From contig CAIQCK010000020.1 in NCBI GenBank assembly GCA_903870275.1, forward strand, positions 62,001-126,000: a DNA stretch of 64,000 nt, in the 5' to 3' direction. Source of the stretch: an uncultured bacterium. Its GTDB lineage: Bacteria > Verrucomicrobiota > Verrucomicrobiia > CAIQCK01. Shown in pieces: positions 27,256 through 35,804 of the stretch. The translations under genes and the position numbers were made by a program. How positions within the stretch are numbered: position 1 is the first letter of the stretch; each line of letters begins with the position of its first letter. Under the pieces are notes generated by a model that did no database searches, was not told where the DNA came from, and worked only from the letters and a program-made list of their open reading frames with translations.

Positions 27256-28584
27256 CTACACGCGCCACGGCTCGCGCATCGCCCGCGAACGGAAGCGATT
27301 GGCTTCCGGATCGTTGACGAACTCCGCCTTGGCCGGATCGAATTTCAGGTTCCGCTTCAGCCACATGCAGATGTTGGCGGCATGCACGGTGGACATCGAG
27401 CGATACATGACCTCCGGATTGGCCACCGTGAGCCGGCGCGACTTGACGCAGTCGAAGAAGTCCCGCGCATGGTTCATCGGACACCGGGTGCGAGCCACGT
27501 AATCGGCGATCCGTTTCCTGGAGTCGGCCAAAAGGGCGGGCGAAGAAGCGCGCGAGTCGTTGTGGCTGTCTCCGGAGTTGGCGACCCAGCCCTCGCTGCC
27601 GTCGAACCGCTGACCGGAGAAGCCGGGCCAGCACTCTCTGTTGCGCGCCAGGATCATCTTCACGCCGTTGGCGAAGTGAGCGACCAGCCCGTCGCCAAAC
27701 GGATTGTCCACATACTCGTATTCGATCGCGGAGGTGTGCTGCGCGCCGATGCCTGCCTGGACCTGGACGATCGTGTGCGCGCCCCATTCGCCGATGCAAC
27801 TGGCGTGAAAATCGTAATGGCCCCGCCACGCGCCACGAACATAGGCGGGGTTATATGGCCGCCACGGACACGGGCCGAGCCATGCGTCCCAGTCCACCTC
27901 ATCCTTCGGCGGCTTCGGCTCCGCAGGCAGCCAGTCGTGGCGCATCAGCGCATTGTCCCAAGGAGCGATTTGGGCATAGGCCGTGTGCAATTTTCCAAGC
28001 CGGCCGGAGCGGGCCATCTCGATGCCGAACACGCGATTAGCCATGCTCAGGCCCTGGGTGCCGCTCTGATACACCCTCCCGTATCGTCGCGCTGTTTCCA
28101 CCACCCTTTGGCCCTCGGCGATGGTCATGCACGAAGGTTTCTCACAGTAAATGTCCTTGCCCGCCCGCATCGCCATCACCGCGGCCAGGGCGTGCCAACG
28201 GTCGCCGGTGGCGATCAACACCGCGTCAAGATCCGTGCGCACGGCGAGAAACTCGCGAATGTCGCGATACATCGCGCAGTCCTTGTTGCCATACTTGTCG
28301 TCCACCAGTTTCTTGATCGCCTCGCGTCGGATTTTTCGCGCGTCACAAATGGCAAGGAATTGCACATCCGTCTCGGCGAGCATCAAGCTCAGATCGGTGG
28401 TGCCCCGCCCACCCAGTCCGATGCCGCCGAGGAGAATGCGCTCACTGGGTGCGACGTGTCCGTCTCGGCCCAACGCCCGCGAGGGGATGAGAAAGGGCAT
28501 GGCCAGCATGCCGGCGGCGGTCCTCTTGAACATCTCCCGCCGTGTCAGACCGGTCATTTTTTGGTCGCGCAAAAGTGGCTTCAT
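27256..28584 (-). CDS. Gfo/Idh/MocA-family oxidoreductase with Tat signal
   Basis: 442 aa from ATG 28584, which overlaps the ThuA stop as ATGA, so the pair is translationally coupled. LTRREMFKRTAAGMLAMPFL is a Tat signal. The NAD-binding motif is ILLGGIGLGGRGTTDLSLML, and GKDIYCEKPSCMTIAEG holds the EKP motif. The C-terminal half has WGAHTIVQVQAGIGAQHTSA and WPGFSGQRFDGSEGWV, typical of the exported Verrucomicrobial subgroup. It probably oxidises or reduces a sugar-derived substrate with a tightly bound cofactor. The coupled ThuA-like protein suggests shared function. Longer upstream in-frame sequence is the ThuA gene in another frame. Confidence 0.92.
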   Translation of the reverse strand: MKPLLRDQKMTGLTRREMFKRTAAGMLAMPFLIPSRALGRDGHVAPSERILLGGIGLGGRGTTDLSLMLAETDVQFLAICDARKIRREAIKKLVDDKYGNKDCAMYRDIREFLAVRTDLDAVLIATGDRWHALAAVMAMRAGKDIYCEKPSCMTIAEGQRVVETARRYGRVYQSGTQGLSMANRVFGIEMARSGRLGKLHTAYAQIAPWDNALMRHDWLPAEPKPPKDEVDWDAWLGPCPWRPYNPAYVRGAWRGHYDFHASCIGEWGAHTIVQVQAGIGAQHTSAIEYEYVDNPFGDGLVAHFANGVKMILARNRECWPGFSGQRFDGSEGWVANSGDSHNDSRASSPALLADSRKRIADYVARTRCPMNHARDFFDCVKSRRLTVANPEVMYRSMSTVHAANICMWLKRNLKFDPAKAEFVNDPEANRFRSRAMREPWRV

Positions 28585-29456
28585 TGTTTCATAAATTCGT
28601 TGGCCTGTGGAGCGGCCTGCGCGATGTTCGGCGTGATGTCGGCCTCCCGCCGGCCCAACGTCCACGACAGCCCGCCCGAAAGAACCTGTGCGAAAATCTT
28701 GCTCGTCCACACGTCTTCGCGGTGTCCCATGGAGGTGTAAAACACGCGTCCTTTGCCGTGCATCCGCGCCCACGTGGCCGGGAACGGCGGCCGATCGTAG
28801 CAACGCCGGTCGAGCGGCTTGTCCTTGTTCATCCCGGCGCAGTCTTGGACGAGGATCACGTGGAGGTCTTTGGCGAAGCGAATCAGGGAGAACCATTCTT
28901 CCATCATGGAGAACGAGTCGCCCAAACCTTGCGCGCCGGGAAACTGCGGCGAGGCCACCTTCATTCGCGCCACCTGCTGGCCGCCGTGTCCGAGGCAATC
29001 GGCCCCGGCGGCTTCAGGCAGCAGCCAGATGCCAGGATGGATTGCAACAAACGGCTTGCCGTCGCGCACGGCCGCGTCAAGGCGCTTCCAGCCGCGATCG
29101 GAAAGGGGCGCGCTGTGGTCCTTGCTCTCCGGCTTCATCAGGTCGGCTGGTCTGCCGCACGAATACGAGACGATGGCCGCGTAGGAATCCAGATCGCCGT
29201 CGAAGACCGAGCCGTCCTTGGTGCATTCCACCTCGCAATCAAGGGGCCGGGCCATGTCCGTGAAAACCCGCTCGGCCAGCGATAACGTTTGACCCTCGCG
29301 ATGGACGACGGAATGCTCGAAGAGCACGCTGCGACTGAAAAAGAGGATGCGTCGCCGACGCGGGTCGGTAGCCGGGTTGGCCAGGGCGGCGGTGCCTCCG
29401 AGCACCAGTGCGGCCAGGGATTGCAGAGCTTGCCGGCGTTTCATTGGCAGTGACAT
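28581..29456 (-). CDS. ThuA-like domain protein, exported
   Basis: 291 aa from ATG 29456; ATG 29444 (MKRRQALQSLAALVLGG) is equally likely and would begin a Tat/Sec-type signal. The ThuA class-I glutamine-amidotransferase-like fold is seen in ILFFSRSVLFEHSVVHREGQ, YAAIVSYSCGRPADL, GKPFVAIHPGIWLLPEAAG and GKGRVFYTSMGHREDVW. ThuA proteins are associated with sugar utilisation, and many act with Gfo/Idh enzymes on keto-sugars; this one overlaps such a gene (ATGA). Upstream element copy C lies about 125 bp upstream, but its ATG opens a different, short frame. Confidence 0.85.
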   Translation of the reverse strand: MSLPMKRRQALQSLAALVLGGTAALANPATDPRRRRILFFSRSVLFEHSVVHREGQTLSLAERVFTDMARPLDCEVECTKDGSVFDGDLDSYAAIVSYSCGRPADLMKPESKDHSAPLSDRGWKRLDAAVRDGKPFVAIHPGIWLLPEAAGADCLGHGGQQVARMKVASPQFPGAQGLGDSFSMMEEWFSLIRFAKDLHVILVQDCAGMNKDKPLDRRCYDRPPFPATWARMHGKGRVFYTSMGHREDVWTSKIFAQVLSGGLSWTLGRREADITPNIAQAAPQANEFMKQ

Positions 29457-29578
29457 GGGAAGGGATAGGGGGTTGATTTCTGCCGCCTGCAAGGGCGGTG
29501 CTGATGTGCGGGCTGTTGGCAAAAGCCACCCGCACGGTGCTCGCGCGGCGTTCTCGGTGGTGCCAGCGTGTTGTCTTG

Positions 29579-29650
29579 CATGGCTGGATCGAATTCCAGC
29601 CGGCATCGTAGATGCGCTCTTTGTGAACACAAGCACCAAATCCTGTTCAG
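29579..29650 (-). promoter_or_regulatory. Shared upstream element, copy C
   Basis: Minus strand: TTGTGT (29632-29627), 16-bp spacer, TACGAT (29610-29605), then ATG 29581 after 23 nt. The ATG opens a ~46-codon frame (MQDNTLAPPRTPRE...) that ends close to the ThuA start, so here it would encode a leader rather than the gene itself. Confidence 0.75.
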
Positions 29651-29690
29651 AAACCACCGGAGAAATTTAGAGCAAAGACTTGAAGGAGGC

Positions 29691-30902
29691 TTACGGTTCA
29701 ACATAACCGCCGAGCGATTCCAGCACGCCACGCCAGAAGGCATCGCGCTCGGCGCGAGTCTGCGTGGCCCGAGGGTCTTTGTTCACGGACGTCTGCGCCA
29801 CCACGATGCCGGAGTCGGGTTGGACGAGGACGCTTTGGCCGTAGATGCCAAGCATCGCGAACGTCCGGTGGCGCATCGGGAGAAGCCAGAACAGGTAACC
29901 GTAGCCGAAATACGGCGTGGCCGCGCGCGGACGGAACGCAGGCGGCTGTCGCGTCGGGTCCGTGGCGTCCAGCAGGTATTCCCTCGGCACGATCTGCCGA
30001 CCGCCGATGTTGCCGTCGCGAGCCAGCAGCAGCCCCAGCCGCCCGTAATCGCGCAACGCGGCGTTGAAGCGGCCCTCGGTTCCCTCCTGTCCGTCCGCGC
30101 TGATGATCCACGCGGCGTCGGCTTCCGCGCCGAGCGGCTGCCATAGCCACTCGCGCGTCAATTCCGCGATGTTCCTGCGGGCCGCGCGCGCCAGCACATA
30201 ACCCAGCACGGCCGGTTCGGAGGAAGCGTAGCCAAATTTTTCGCCGGCGGGGAACGCGCGTTCGTTGAGCGACGCCAGCAATTGCAGAGCAGCGCCCGGC
30301 TCTCCGCTGCGTTCGGCGCGGCTCAGCCGGGCGATGTCATCGCGTCCGTTGTATTCCTCCGTGAACTTCACGCCGGAACTCATGCGCAACAACTGCCGGA
30401 TCGTCGCGCGGCCGTAACCCGACTCTTTTAACTCGGCGACATGTTTCTCCGCCGGATCGTCGAGCGACGCGAGGACGCCCTTCTCCAACGCGATGCCGGC
30501 CAGCAGCGACGTGACGCTCTTGGCCACGGAGAACGAAAGGAAACGGTCGCGCTCGCTGCGTCCGTAGCGGTAGCGTTCCGCGACAATCGCGCCGTCCTTG
30601 AGGATCAACAGGCCCGTCACGCGCTGGTGTTCCAGATAATCGTCGAGACCGCAGCGCGTGTTTTGGTAACGGTAGTTGATCGTTGCCGGCGCGCCGTTGG
30701 TCAGCGGCGTGACCGGGCCGCCGCGCGTCACGAGACGCGAGGGCAGAATCTTGTCCGCCGCGCTGAAGCTCCCGACCTTGAACGGCTCGGCATACATCGT
30801 TGCCGCCGTGCCGCGCGGATAGCCCTTCGCTTTGCCGAGCGCCTCCTCATCCGGTTCGGCGAACGCGGTGATTGCAAACAAACCAACAGCCAGCCAGCCC
30901 AT
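29691..30902 (-). CDS. Serine hydrolase, beta-lactamase/transpeptidase-like (class C fold)
   Basis: 403 aa from ATG 30902 (MGWLAVGLFAITAFAEP signal). The active-site SxxK is in LSFSVAKSVTSLLAGIA; a Tyr at YASSEPAVLGY matches the class C YxN/YxS position. The fold pattern RQLLRMSSGVKF and FGYGYLFWLLP is typical of the beta-lactamase/D-aminopeptidase family. In such carbohydrate clusters these proteins are often esterases; the substrate is unknown. The ATG of upstream element copy D (31052) is also in frame without a stop, which would add 50 residues before the signal peptide. I prefer 30902 but the longer form cannot be excluded. Confidence 0.85.
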   Translation of the reverse strand: MGWLAVGLFAITAFAEPDEEALGKAKGYPRGTAATMYAEPFKVGSFSAADKILPSRLVTRGGPVTPLTNGAPATINYRYQNTRCGLDDYLEHQRVTGLLILKDGAIVAERYRYGRSERDRFLSFSVAKSVTSLLAGIALEKGVLASLDDPAEKHVAELKESGYGRATIRQLLRMSSGVKFTEEYNGRDDIARLSRAERSGEPGAALQLLASLNERAFPAGEKFGYASSEPAVLGYVLARAARRNIAELTREWLWQPLGAEADAAWIISADGQEGTEGRFNAALRDYGRLGLLLARDGNIGGRQIVPREYLLDATDPTRQPPAFRPRAATPYFGYGYLFWLLPMRHRTFAMLGIYGQSVLVQPDSGIVVAQTSVNKDPRATQTRAERDAFWRGVLESLGGYVEP

Positions 30903-31212
30903 CAGTGGCCGGGCGGCCTGTTTGCTGCTCGAAGGAAGCAGGAATTCTGGTGTCAGCTCAACCGAGGTGAGGTGCTGGGTTTCACTCGTGCGTAATCCTC
31001 CCGCGTTATGCACGAAGTCCGTTCTCGACGATGCCAGCGTATCGTCTTGCATATTCCATCAAACTCCGCCGGCATCGTAGCCGCGACCTTCGCGAACACA
31101 AGCACGGAATCCCCCGCCTGAAACCGCCGCCCAAGGTGCCGATTTTTTGCGCGTCGGCGACAATGGCGAACATGGCACCCGCCATCACAGTTGTCCTGGC
31201 TCCTTCCAAACC
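30903..31212. other. Intergenic region carrying upstream element copy D
   Basis: 310 bases between two minus-strand genes. Apart from copy D (31050-31110) and its in-frame downstream stretch I see no separate gene, hairpin or repeat. Confidence 0.6.
31050..31110 (-). promoter_or_regulatory. Shared upstream element, copy D
   Basis: Minus strand: TTGTGT (31101-31096), 16-bp spacer with CGCG arms, TACGAT (31079-31074), GGCGGAG, then ATG 31052 after 21 nt (MQDDTLASSRTD...). The frame is open into the serine hydrolase. Confidence 0.78.
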
Positions 31213-33486
31213 TCATTCCTTCGCCATCGCAATCTTGCAAGCGATGTCGCGGTCCACAGTGGGAATTGGGAGCACCAGCGTTTTGTTTCGCGCTTCCAGC
31301 GTCCCGGTGCGTGTGACGACACCTTTGCAGGTATCCCACCACTCGATGTGATAGCGACCCTCTTTCAGACCGGCGATGGTCGCCACGGCGGGTCCGACGG
31401 GTCCGGCTTCGAAACCCGCGGCTTCGTAGGGCCATTGGCGCAGGCGATTGTGAATCCACAAGGCCGCGAAGTCATCGGTTTGCTGGCCGAGGATGTCCAG
31501 GTCGGGATAACGAGCGGCATCGCGATAGTTGGTCAGCAAGATGTAGCCGAATCGGACGAGATCATTGCCTGCGTTGTCCAACGTGATTTCGTGCCGGCCT
31601 GCCGGAACTTCAACCGGGATCTCTTTCTCGGCGCTCTTGCCGGTGACGACGAGTTGGCCGTCGAGGCTGATTTCCAGAACGCCGTGCGCGATTTTGCTGA
31701 CATGCACGATGAACCGGCCGGGTTCGGGGAAGTGCGTTTCAAACGTCAGGGGGTTGCGCCATTCGCTGCGGCCGCGCGCCTTGCCGAACAGCTCCGCTGG
31801 AAGCCGCGCGAGGTTGGGCACGGTGCCGTCGGCTTCGATGCAGAACCGGCTTTGCGTCGGCTTGCTGCCCCAGTCCGCGCCGAACGGCGCGACCAGCACG
31901 GGTGAGAATTTCTTGCGCGGGCCACTGCCGGTGAGCGTGACGGCTTTTATTTGAACCGGTCGCAGGCGATTGCTGGTCCACGGCACATCACGGGCGAAGT
32001 CCGCCACCGCGTGGTAGTGGAAAAAAAGATTGTGCGGTTCGACCCGGTCGCGCCACCACCACGGCAGCGTTGTGCCGGCTGATCCCGACATCGCCGGCGC
32101 CCAAAGCGAGTTGTGAAACTCCACGTCGTCGGGATCCACCACGGACGGTTTGCCGGCGCTCTCGCCGTCCCAGCCTTGCGCCGACGGGCCGCCGCCTTCG
32201 CCGTTGATGTAGGGTTTGGCCCAGCGACGAAGATGCTCGGTAATGCGCACTGTCATCGGGGGCAGCGGACCGTAGTGATGACCCTGGGTGAAATCCATTT
32301 CTTTCAGATCCCATATCGCCGCGAACTTGTCCGCGTTGCCCTCCCATGTGCTCGTGGTGATGAGATGTCCGTTCGGATCGGCCTCCCGAACGTATCTCGC
32401 CATCTCCTGGTGCCACGCGACGATCTCCGGCCCGGCGCCGCCGAGTTCGTTCCAGAACTCAAACGCCCAGATGTTGGGACTGTATCCCCAGCGCGCGATG
32501 ATGTAACGCAAGCGCTGCTTGTAAAGCTGCCGCGCGCGCGCGTCGGTCCAGAACTGGCGCGGCTCGTCCAGGAAACCGCCGTTGGCGACGTTGTAAGGAT
32601 GACCGCCCCACGAATCATATGAAGCCGTCTTCTCGCGCGACAACTCGCCGCCACCCGTGGCGTTGCCCAGGCACAGCATGACGAAGAGGCCGTCGCGCGT
32701 CCATCGGTCGAGACAATCATCGGTAATCCACGCGATGCGCTGATTGTATCGCCCCGCGCCGGCGTAGGAACGCAGCCAGTCGCCCGGCCCCACCCACTTG
32801 AAGCCGCTCTTGAAGGTCCACTCCAGCCACGTCCAGTGGCAGAACGTCCAGACGCGGGCGCAGTTTGCGCGGCCATCGGCCAGCAGGCGGGAATGCCGGT
32901 AGGAAGGCCAATCGTTCTGCAGGTTCTGCCCCACTGCGAAGAAGGGCCGCCCGTTGTCGAACTCAAAGTAGCGCGGATTCGTTTTTGAGACGTGGATGAA
33001 GCCTGCCGTGTCCGAAGCGACAGCCGCGAAGCCGCCCGGCATCGACTTCACATCGTTCCGCGCGCCGCCAAAACGGTTCCGCAGCCGCACGACGTAGCTG
33101 TGCTTCCCGGTTTCCGTCGGCGCAAAGCGAATCTTCCAGCACGGTTCGCCTGCTGCCTCGAGCGACGGCCTCTTCGCATCGTCACCTTCGTTCCGGTTGC
33201 GGTATGGCTGGCAAAAAAAACCGGGCACCGCGATCTTCTTCCCGGACGGCGTGATGAACTCCGCGGTCAGGTCCACCTGATCGGGGTCGAACGGGTTGTC
33301 GTAGGAAGCCGCCAGAGCAATCGTCAATTCAAGCTTCGCGAAGCGCGGCACAGTCTCCGTGTTTTGCGAAACCCGCACGATGGTCGGCTCGCCTCGGCTC
33401 GTCATCGTCGGCAACTCGGGGGCGTAGTCCGCGGCAACCGCGACACCTGCTGCCAGCAGCACGCTGAGAAAATAAAAGGGCTTCAC
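31213..33486 (-). CDS. DUF5060 plus GH5-like secreted glycoside hydrolase (paralogue of 16491-18731)
   Basis: 757 aa from GTG 33486, with AAAGGAAG 6 nt upstream. The signal peptide is MKPFYFLSVLLAAGVAVAAD. The DUF5060 domain (about 40-150) has DNPFDPDQVDLTAEF and CWKIRFAPTETGKHSY. A GH5-like barrel follows with FEFWNELGG (likely acid/base Glu) and INGEGGG (likely nucleophile Glu). The C-terminal module ends in GRYHIEWWDTCKGVV, matching the end of the other paralogue. It probably cleaves an external polysaccharide. Its upstream element (copy E) encodes a separate 14-residue leader frame ending just before the ribosome site. Confidence 0.87.
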   Translation of the reverse strand: MKPFYFLSVLLAAGVAVAADYAPELPTMTSRGEPTIVRVSQNTETVPRFAKLELTIALAASYDNPFDPDQVDLTAEFITPSGKKIAVPGFFCQPYRNRNEGDDAKRPSLEAAGEPCWKIRFAPTETGKHSYVVRLRNRFGGARNDVKSMPGGFAAVASDTAGFIHVSKTNPRYFEFDNGRPFFAVGQNLQNDWPSYRHSRLLADGRANCARVWTFCHWTWLEWTFKSGFKWVGPGDWLRSYAGAGRYNQRIAWITDDCLDRWTRDGLFVMLCLGNATGGGELSREKTASYDSWGGHPYNVANGGFLDEPRQFWTDARARQLYKQRLRYIIARWGYSPNIWAFEFWNELGGAGPEIVAWHQEMARYVREADPNGHLITTSTWEGNADKFAAIWDLKEMDFTQGHHYGPLPPMTVRITEHLRRWAKPYINGEGGGPSAQGWDGESAGKPSVVDPDDVEFHNSLWAPAMSGSAGTTLPWWWRDRVEPHNLFFHYHAVADFARDVPWTSNRLRPVQIKAVTLTGSGPRKKFSPVLVAPFGADWGSKPTQSRFCIEADGTVPNLARLPAELFGKARGRSEWRNPLTFETHFPEPGRFIVHVSKIAHGVLEISLDGQLVVTGKSAEKEIPVEVPAGRHEITLDNAGNDLVRFGYILLTNYRDAARYPDLDILGQQTDDFAALWIHNRLRQWPYEAAGFEAGPVGPAVATIAGLKEGRYHIEWWDTCKGVVTRTGTLEARNKTLVLPIPTVDRDIACKIAMAKE

Positions 33487-33498
33487 GCAGTCTTCCTT

Positions 33499-33543
33499 TC
33501 ACCCTCGACGCTTCACGATGGCCGCCGGCGTGTCTTTGTGCAT
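33499..33543 (-). CDS. Putative 14-residue leader peptide MHKDTPAAIVKRRG
   Basis: From the ATG of upstream element copy E (33543) the frame runs 14 codons (MHKDTPAAIVKRRG) to a TGA at 33499. An AAAGGAAG ribosome site and the GTG of the DUF5060 gene follow within 20 bp. The position suits a leader for translational coupling. Its sequence is not conserved in the other copies beyond MxxDT, so it may equally be chance. Confidence 0.35.
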   Translation of the reverse strand: MHKDTPAAIVKRRG

Positions 33544-33605
33544 GACTTGCTCGAACTCCGCCGGCATCGTAATCGCGACTTCCGCGAACACAAGCGCCGA
33601 ATCCC
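33541..33605 (-). promoter_or_regulatory. Shared upstream element, copy E
   Basis: Minus strand: TTGTGT (33593-33588), 16-bp spacer CGCGGAAGTCGCG-like, TACGAT (33571-33566), GGCGGAG, then ATG 33543 after 22 nt. Confidence 0.78.
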
Positions 33606-33669
33606 CGCTGCGAATCGCCGCGCCCATTTTCCGCTATCCTTCGTGATGCCGCTCTGGTAACGATGCGGC

Positions 33670-34947
33670 ATGGATAGAATCTTCTGCTGGCTTCCTGTCG
33701 TCGCGAGTTTGAGCTTCCTGGCGGGTCACTGCGCCGCCGCTCCGGCGCCGGACGATTTGCCGCCCATTCGCGTTGCCGCGGGCGACTGGCCGTGGTGGCG
33801 CGGGCCGAAACTGGACAACATCGCGCCCGCGCCGCAGACCCCGCCGACACAGTGGAGCGCCACCGAGAACGTGATCTGGAAAGTGGAAGTGCCCGGCCGC
33901 GGTCATGGCTCACCGACGATCTGGGGCGAGCGCATCTTTTTGCCGACGGCCGATGAGAAGGAGCAGGTGGAATACGTTCTCTGTTTCGACCGCCGCAGCG
34001 GCAAGAAACTCTGGCAGACGGAAATTCATCGCGGTGGGTTCATGCCCATGCACAAAAAGAATTCCTTCGCTTCAGCGACACTCGCGTGCGACGGCGAGCG
34101 CGTGTTCCTGCCGTTCATCGCCGAGGACGGATTCTGGCTGGCGTCGCTCGACCTCGACGGCAGGCTCGTCTGGAAAAAGCGGCTGGGCGATTTCCATTCG
34201 AAGCACGGTTACGGCGCGTCGCCGGTGTTTTACAAATCGCTGGTGATCGTCGTCGCCGATCATGTCCAGGGCAGCTTCATCACGGCCGTTCATCGGCGGA
34301 CGGGCGAGGTCGCCTGGCGGACCAGCCGCGACGATTACAAGCTGGGGACCTACGCCAGCCCGTCGATCGGGCGGGTTGCCGGCCGTGACCAGTTGTTCAT
34401 CCAGGGACCGTTCAAAGTCTTCAGCTACGATCCCGCCAACGGCAAACTGCTCTGGACCTGCGACGGTCCCAGCGAGTCCACCTGCTCGAACATCAGTTTC
34501 GACGAGGAACGGGTCTATGCCTCGGCCGGATACCCGAAGAAGAACTTCCTCTGCATCCGTGCCGACGGCAGCGGCGACGTCACGTCAACGCATGTGGTGT
34601 GGAAGCGGGATGGCAATTGCGCCTATGTGCCGTCGCTGTTGCTCGCAGACGGCCTGCTCTACATGGCCGTGGACGAGGGCAAGCTGATTTGTTTCGAGGC
34701 CAAAACGGGCCAGGTCGTCTGGGAGGAGAAAGTGCGCGGCAAGTTCAGTTCCTCGCCGGTACTGGCCGGCGGGCACATCTATCTGGTCAGTGAAACGGGC
34801 GTGACGTTCGTGTTCAAAACCGGACGGCAGTTTGAAAAGGTCGCCGAAAACGATCTGGCGGACGGCGGTTTCGCCACGCCGGTCGTCCTCGGTGGCCGGA
34901 TTTACCTGCGGACGCTGCACCAGCTTTACTGCATCGGCAAACCCTGA
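33670..34947 (+). CDS. Secreted PQQ-like beta-propeller repeat protein
   Basis: 425 aa. The signal peptide is MDRIFCWLPVVASLSFLAGH then CAAA. It opens with the typical DWPWWRGPKLDN motif, then ENVIWKVEVPGRGHGSPTIW, VLCFDRRSGKKLWQTEIHRG, ITAVHRRTGEVAWRTSRDD, NGKLLWTCDGPSESTCSNI and LICFEAKTGQVVWEEKVRGK. These are successive propeller blades of the PQQ_2/BamB-like type. Enzymatic activity is not evident. It is the only plus-strand gene in this stretch and is divergent from the DUF5060 gene. It converges with the phytochelatin-synthase-like gene, 35 bp apart. Confidence 0.85.
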   Translation: MDRIFCWLPVVASLSFLAGHCAAAPAPDDLPPIRVAAGDWPWWRGPKLDNIAPAPQTPPTQWSATENVIWKVEVPGRGHGSPTIWGERIFLPTADEKEQVEYVLCFDRRSGKKLWQTEIHRGGFMPMHKKNSFASATLACDGERVFLPFIAEDGFWLASLDLDGRLVWKKRLGDFHSKHGYGASPVFYKSLVIVVADHVQGSFITAVHRRTGEVAWRTSRDDYKLGTYASPSIGRVAGRDQLFIQGPFKVFSYDPANGKLLWTCDGPSESTCSNISFDEERVYASAGYPKKNFLCIRADGSGDVTSTHVVWKRDGNCAYVPSLLLADGLLYMAVDEGKLICFEAKTGQVVWEEKVRGKFSSSPVLAGGHIYLVSETGVTFVFKTGRQFEKVAENDLADGGFATPVVLGGRIYLRTLHQLYCIGKP

Positions 34948-34982
34948 CCCTTTCGTGTCGCGGAGAGTTTTCTCAGGCCCGC

Positions 34983-35762
34983 TTATCGCGGCGATTCGCC
35001 GGTCGAGTCGAAGCGGATATGGACCAAGCCGCCGGCACCCAAAGATTTCGTGACGTGGTTGCTGGCCGCCAGAAGGTCTTCGTCGGAGACCCAGTAGGGG
35101 GAATACCACTCCCGGTCCACGTCGAGGATCAAAACGCGGTGGGTCGCGCCGTCGTAGGCCCCGATCGGAGAGATATGAGCGTAGGGTCCGCCTCTGGCGC
35201 CGGTCAGATCGTCCTGAACGAAATGGACCAGCAGGAAATCCTTCGAATCCTCTTCGTTGGCCCGAAGAATCTTCCGGAATTCCTCCACGGACCTGTTTTG
35301 AAATGAATGGGCTGTGACTTGTGCCCGGACGCCCAGGATGCGGGCCGTTTGCGCGATGGCGATCCTGAGTTCATCCAGCGTCAGCCCGTGCCTTCCCTGA
35401 AAACCTTCCTTGGACACCAACTCCCGCAGCGGCACTTCCCGAATGCGCTCCAAAAGCATGTCTTGCGTAATGTTCCGCTCCGTGTCCGGGATTCCGGCGC
35501 GGCCCTTGGTCGCCGCATTGAAGATGATCGCGATGGAGGCGACGGAGCAGGCGTAGTCATTGCTCTGCGGCACGTAAAAAGGCATGAGTCGCCAGAAATC
35601 CCCGGCGGCGGCGCCCCGGAAATACTGGTGGTCAAGGATGAGCGGAGTGACCTTCGGGCCGTACTTCGGGTGCGACTCCGCCGCGACAGCGGTAGAGAAA
35701 GTCACAGAGAGCAGAACGAGCACGATCCAGGGGACCAACGCTTTTTTCAAATGAGGATTCAT
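34983..35762 (-). CDS. Exported phytochelatin synthase-like cysteine peptidase
   Basis: 259 aa with an N-terminal signal/anchor (LVPWIVLVLLSVTFSTAVAA). The papain-like phytochelatin synthase core shows the full triad: Cys72 (NDYACSVASIAIIF), His196 (GGPYAHISPIGAYDG) and Asp214 (RVLILDVDREWYSPYWV). Bacterial short forms usually act as glutathione gamma-glutamylcysteine hydrolases rather than phytochelatin polymerases; this is family knowledge, not shown here. Export to the periplasm is a notable trait. It is 42 bp downstream of the cyclase-family gene on the same strand and may be co-transcribed with it. Confidence 0.88.
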   Translation of the reverse strand: MNPHLKKALVPWIVLVLLSVTFSTAVAAESHPKYGPKVTPLILDHQYFRGAAAGDFWRLMPFYVPQSNDYACSVASIAIIFNAATKGRAGIPDTERNITQDMLLERIREVPLRELVSKEGFQGRHGLTLDELRIAIAQTARILGVRAQVTAHSFQNRSVEEFRKILRANEEDSKDFLLVHFVQDDLTGARGGPYAHISPIGAYDGATHRVLILDVDREWYSPYWVSDEDLLAASNHVTKSLGAGGLVHIRFDSTGESPR

Positions 35763-35804
35763 GGGAGGATAAGAACAAGGATTCGCACCGGTGCTGGCGG
35801 CGTT

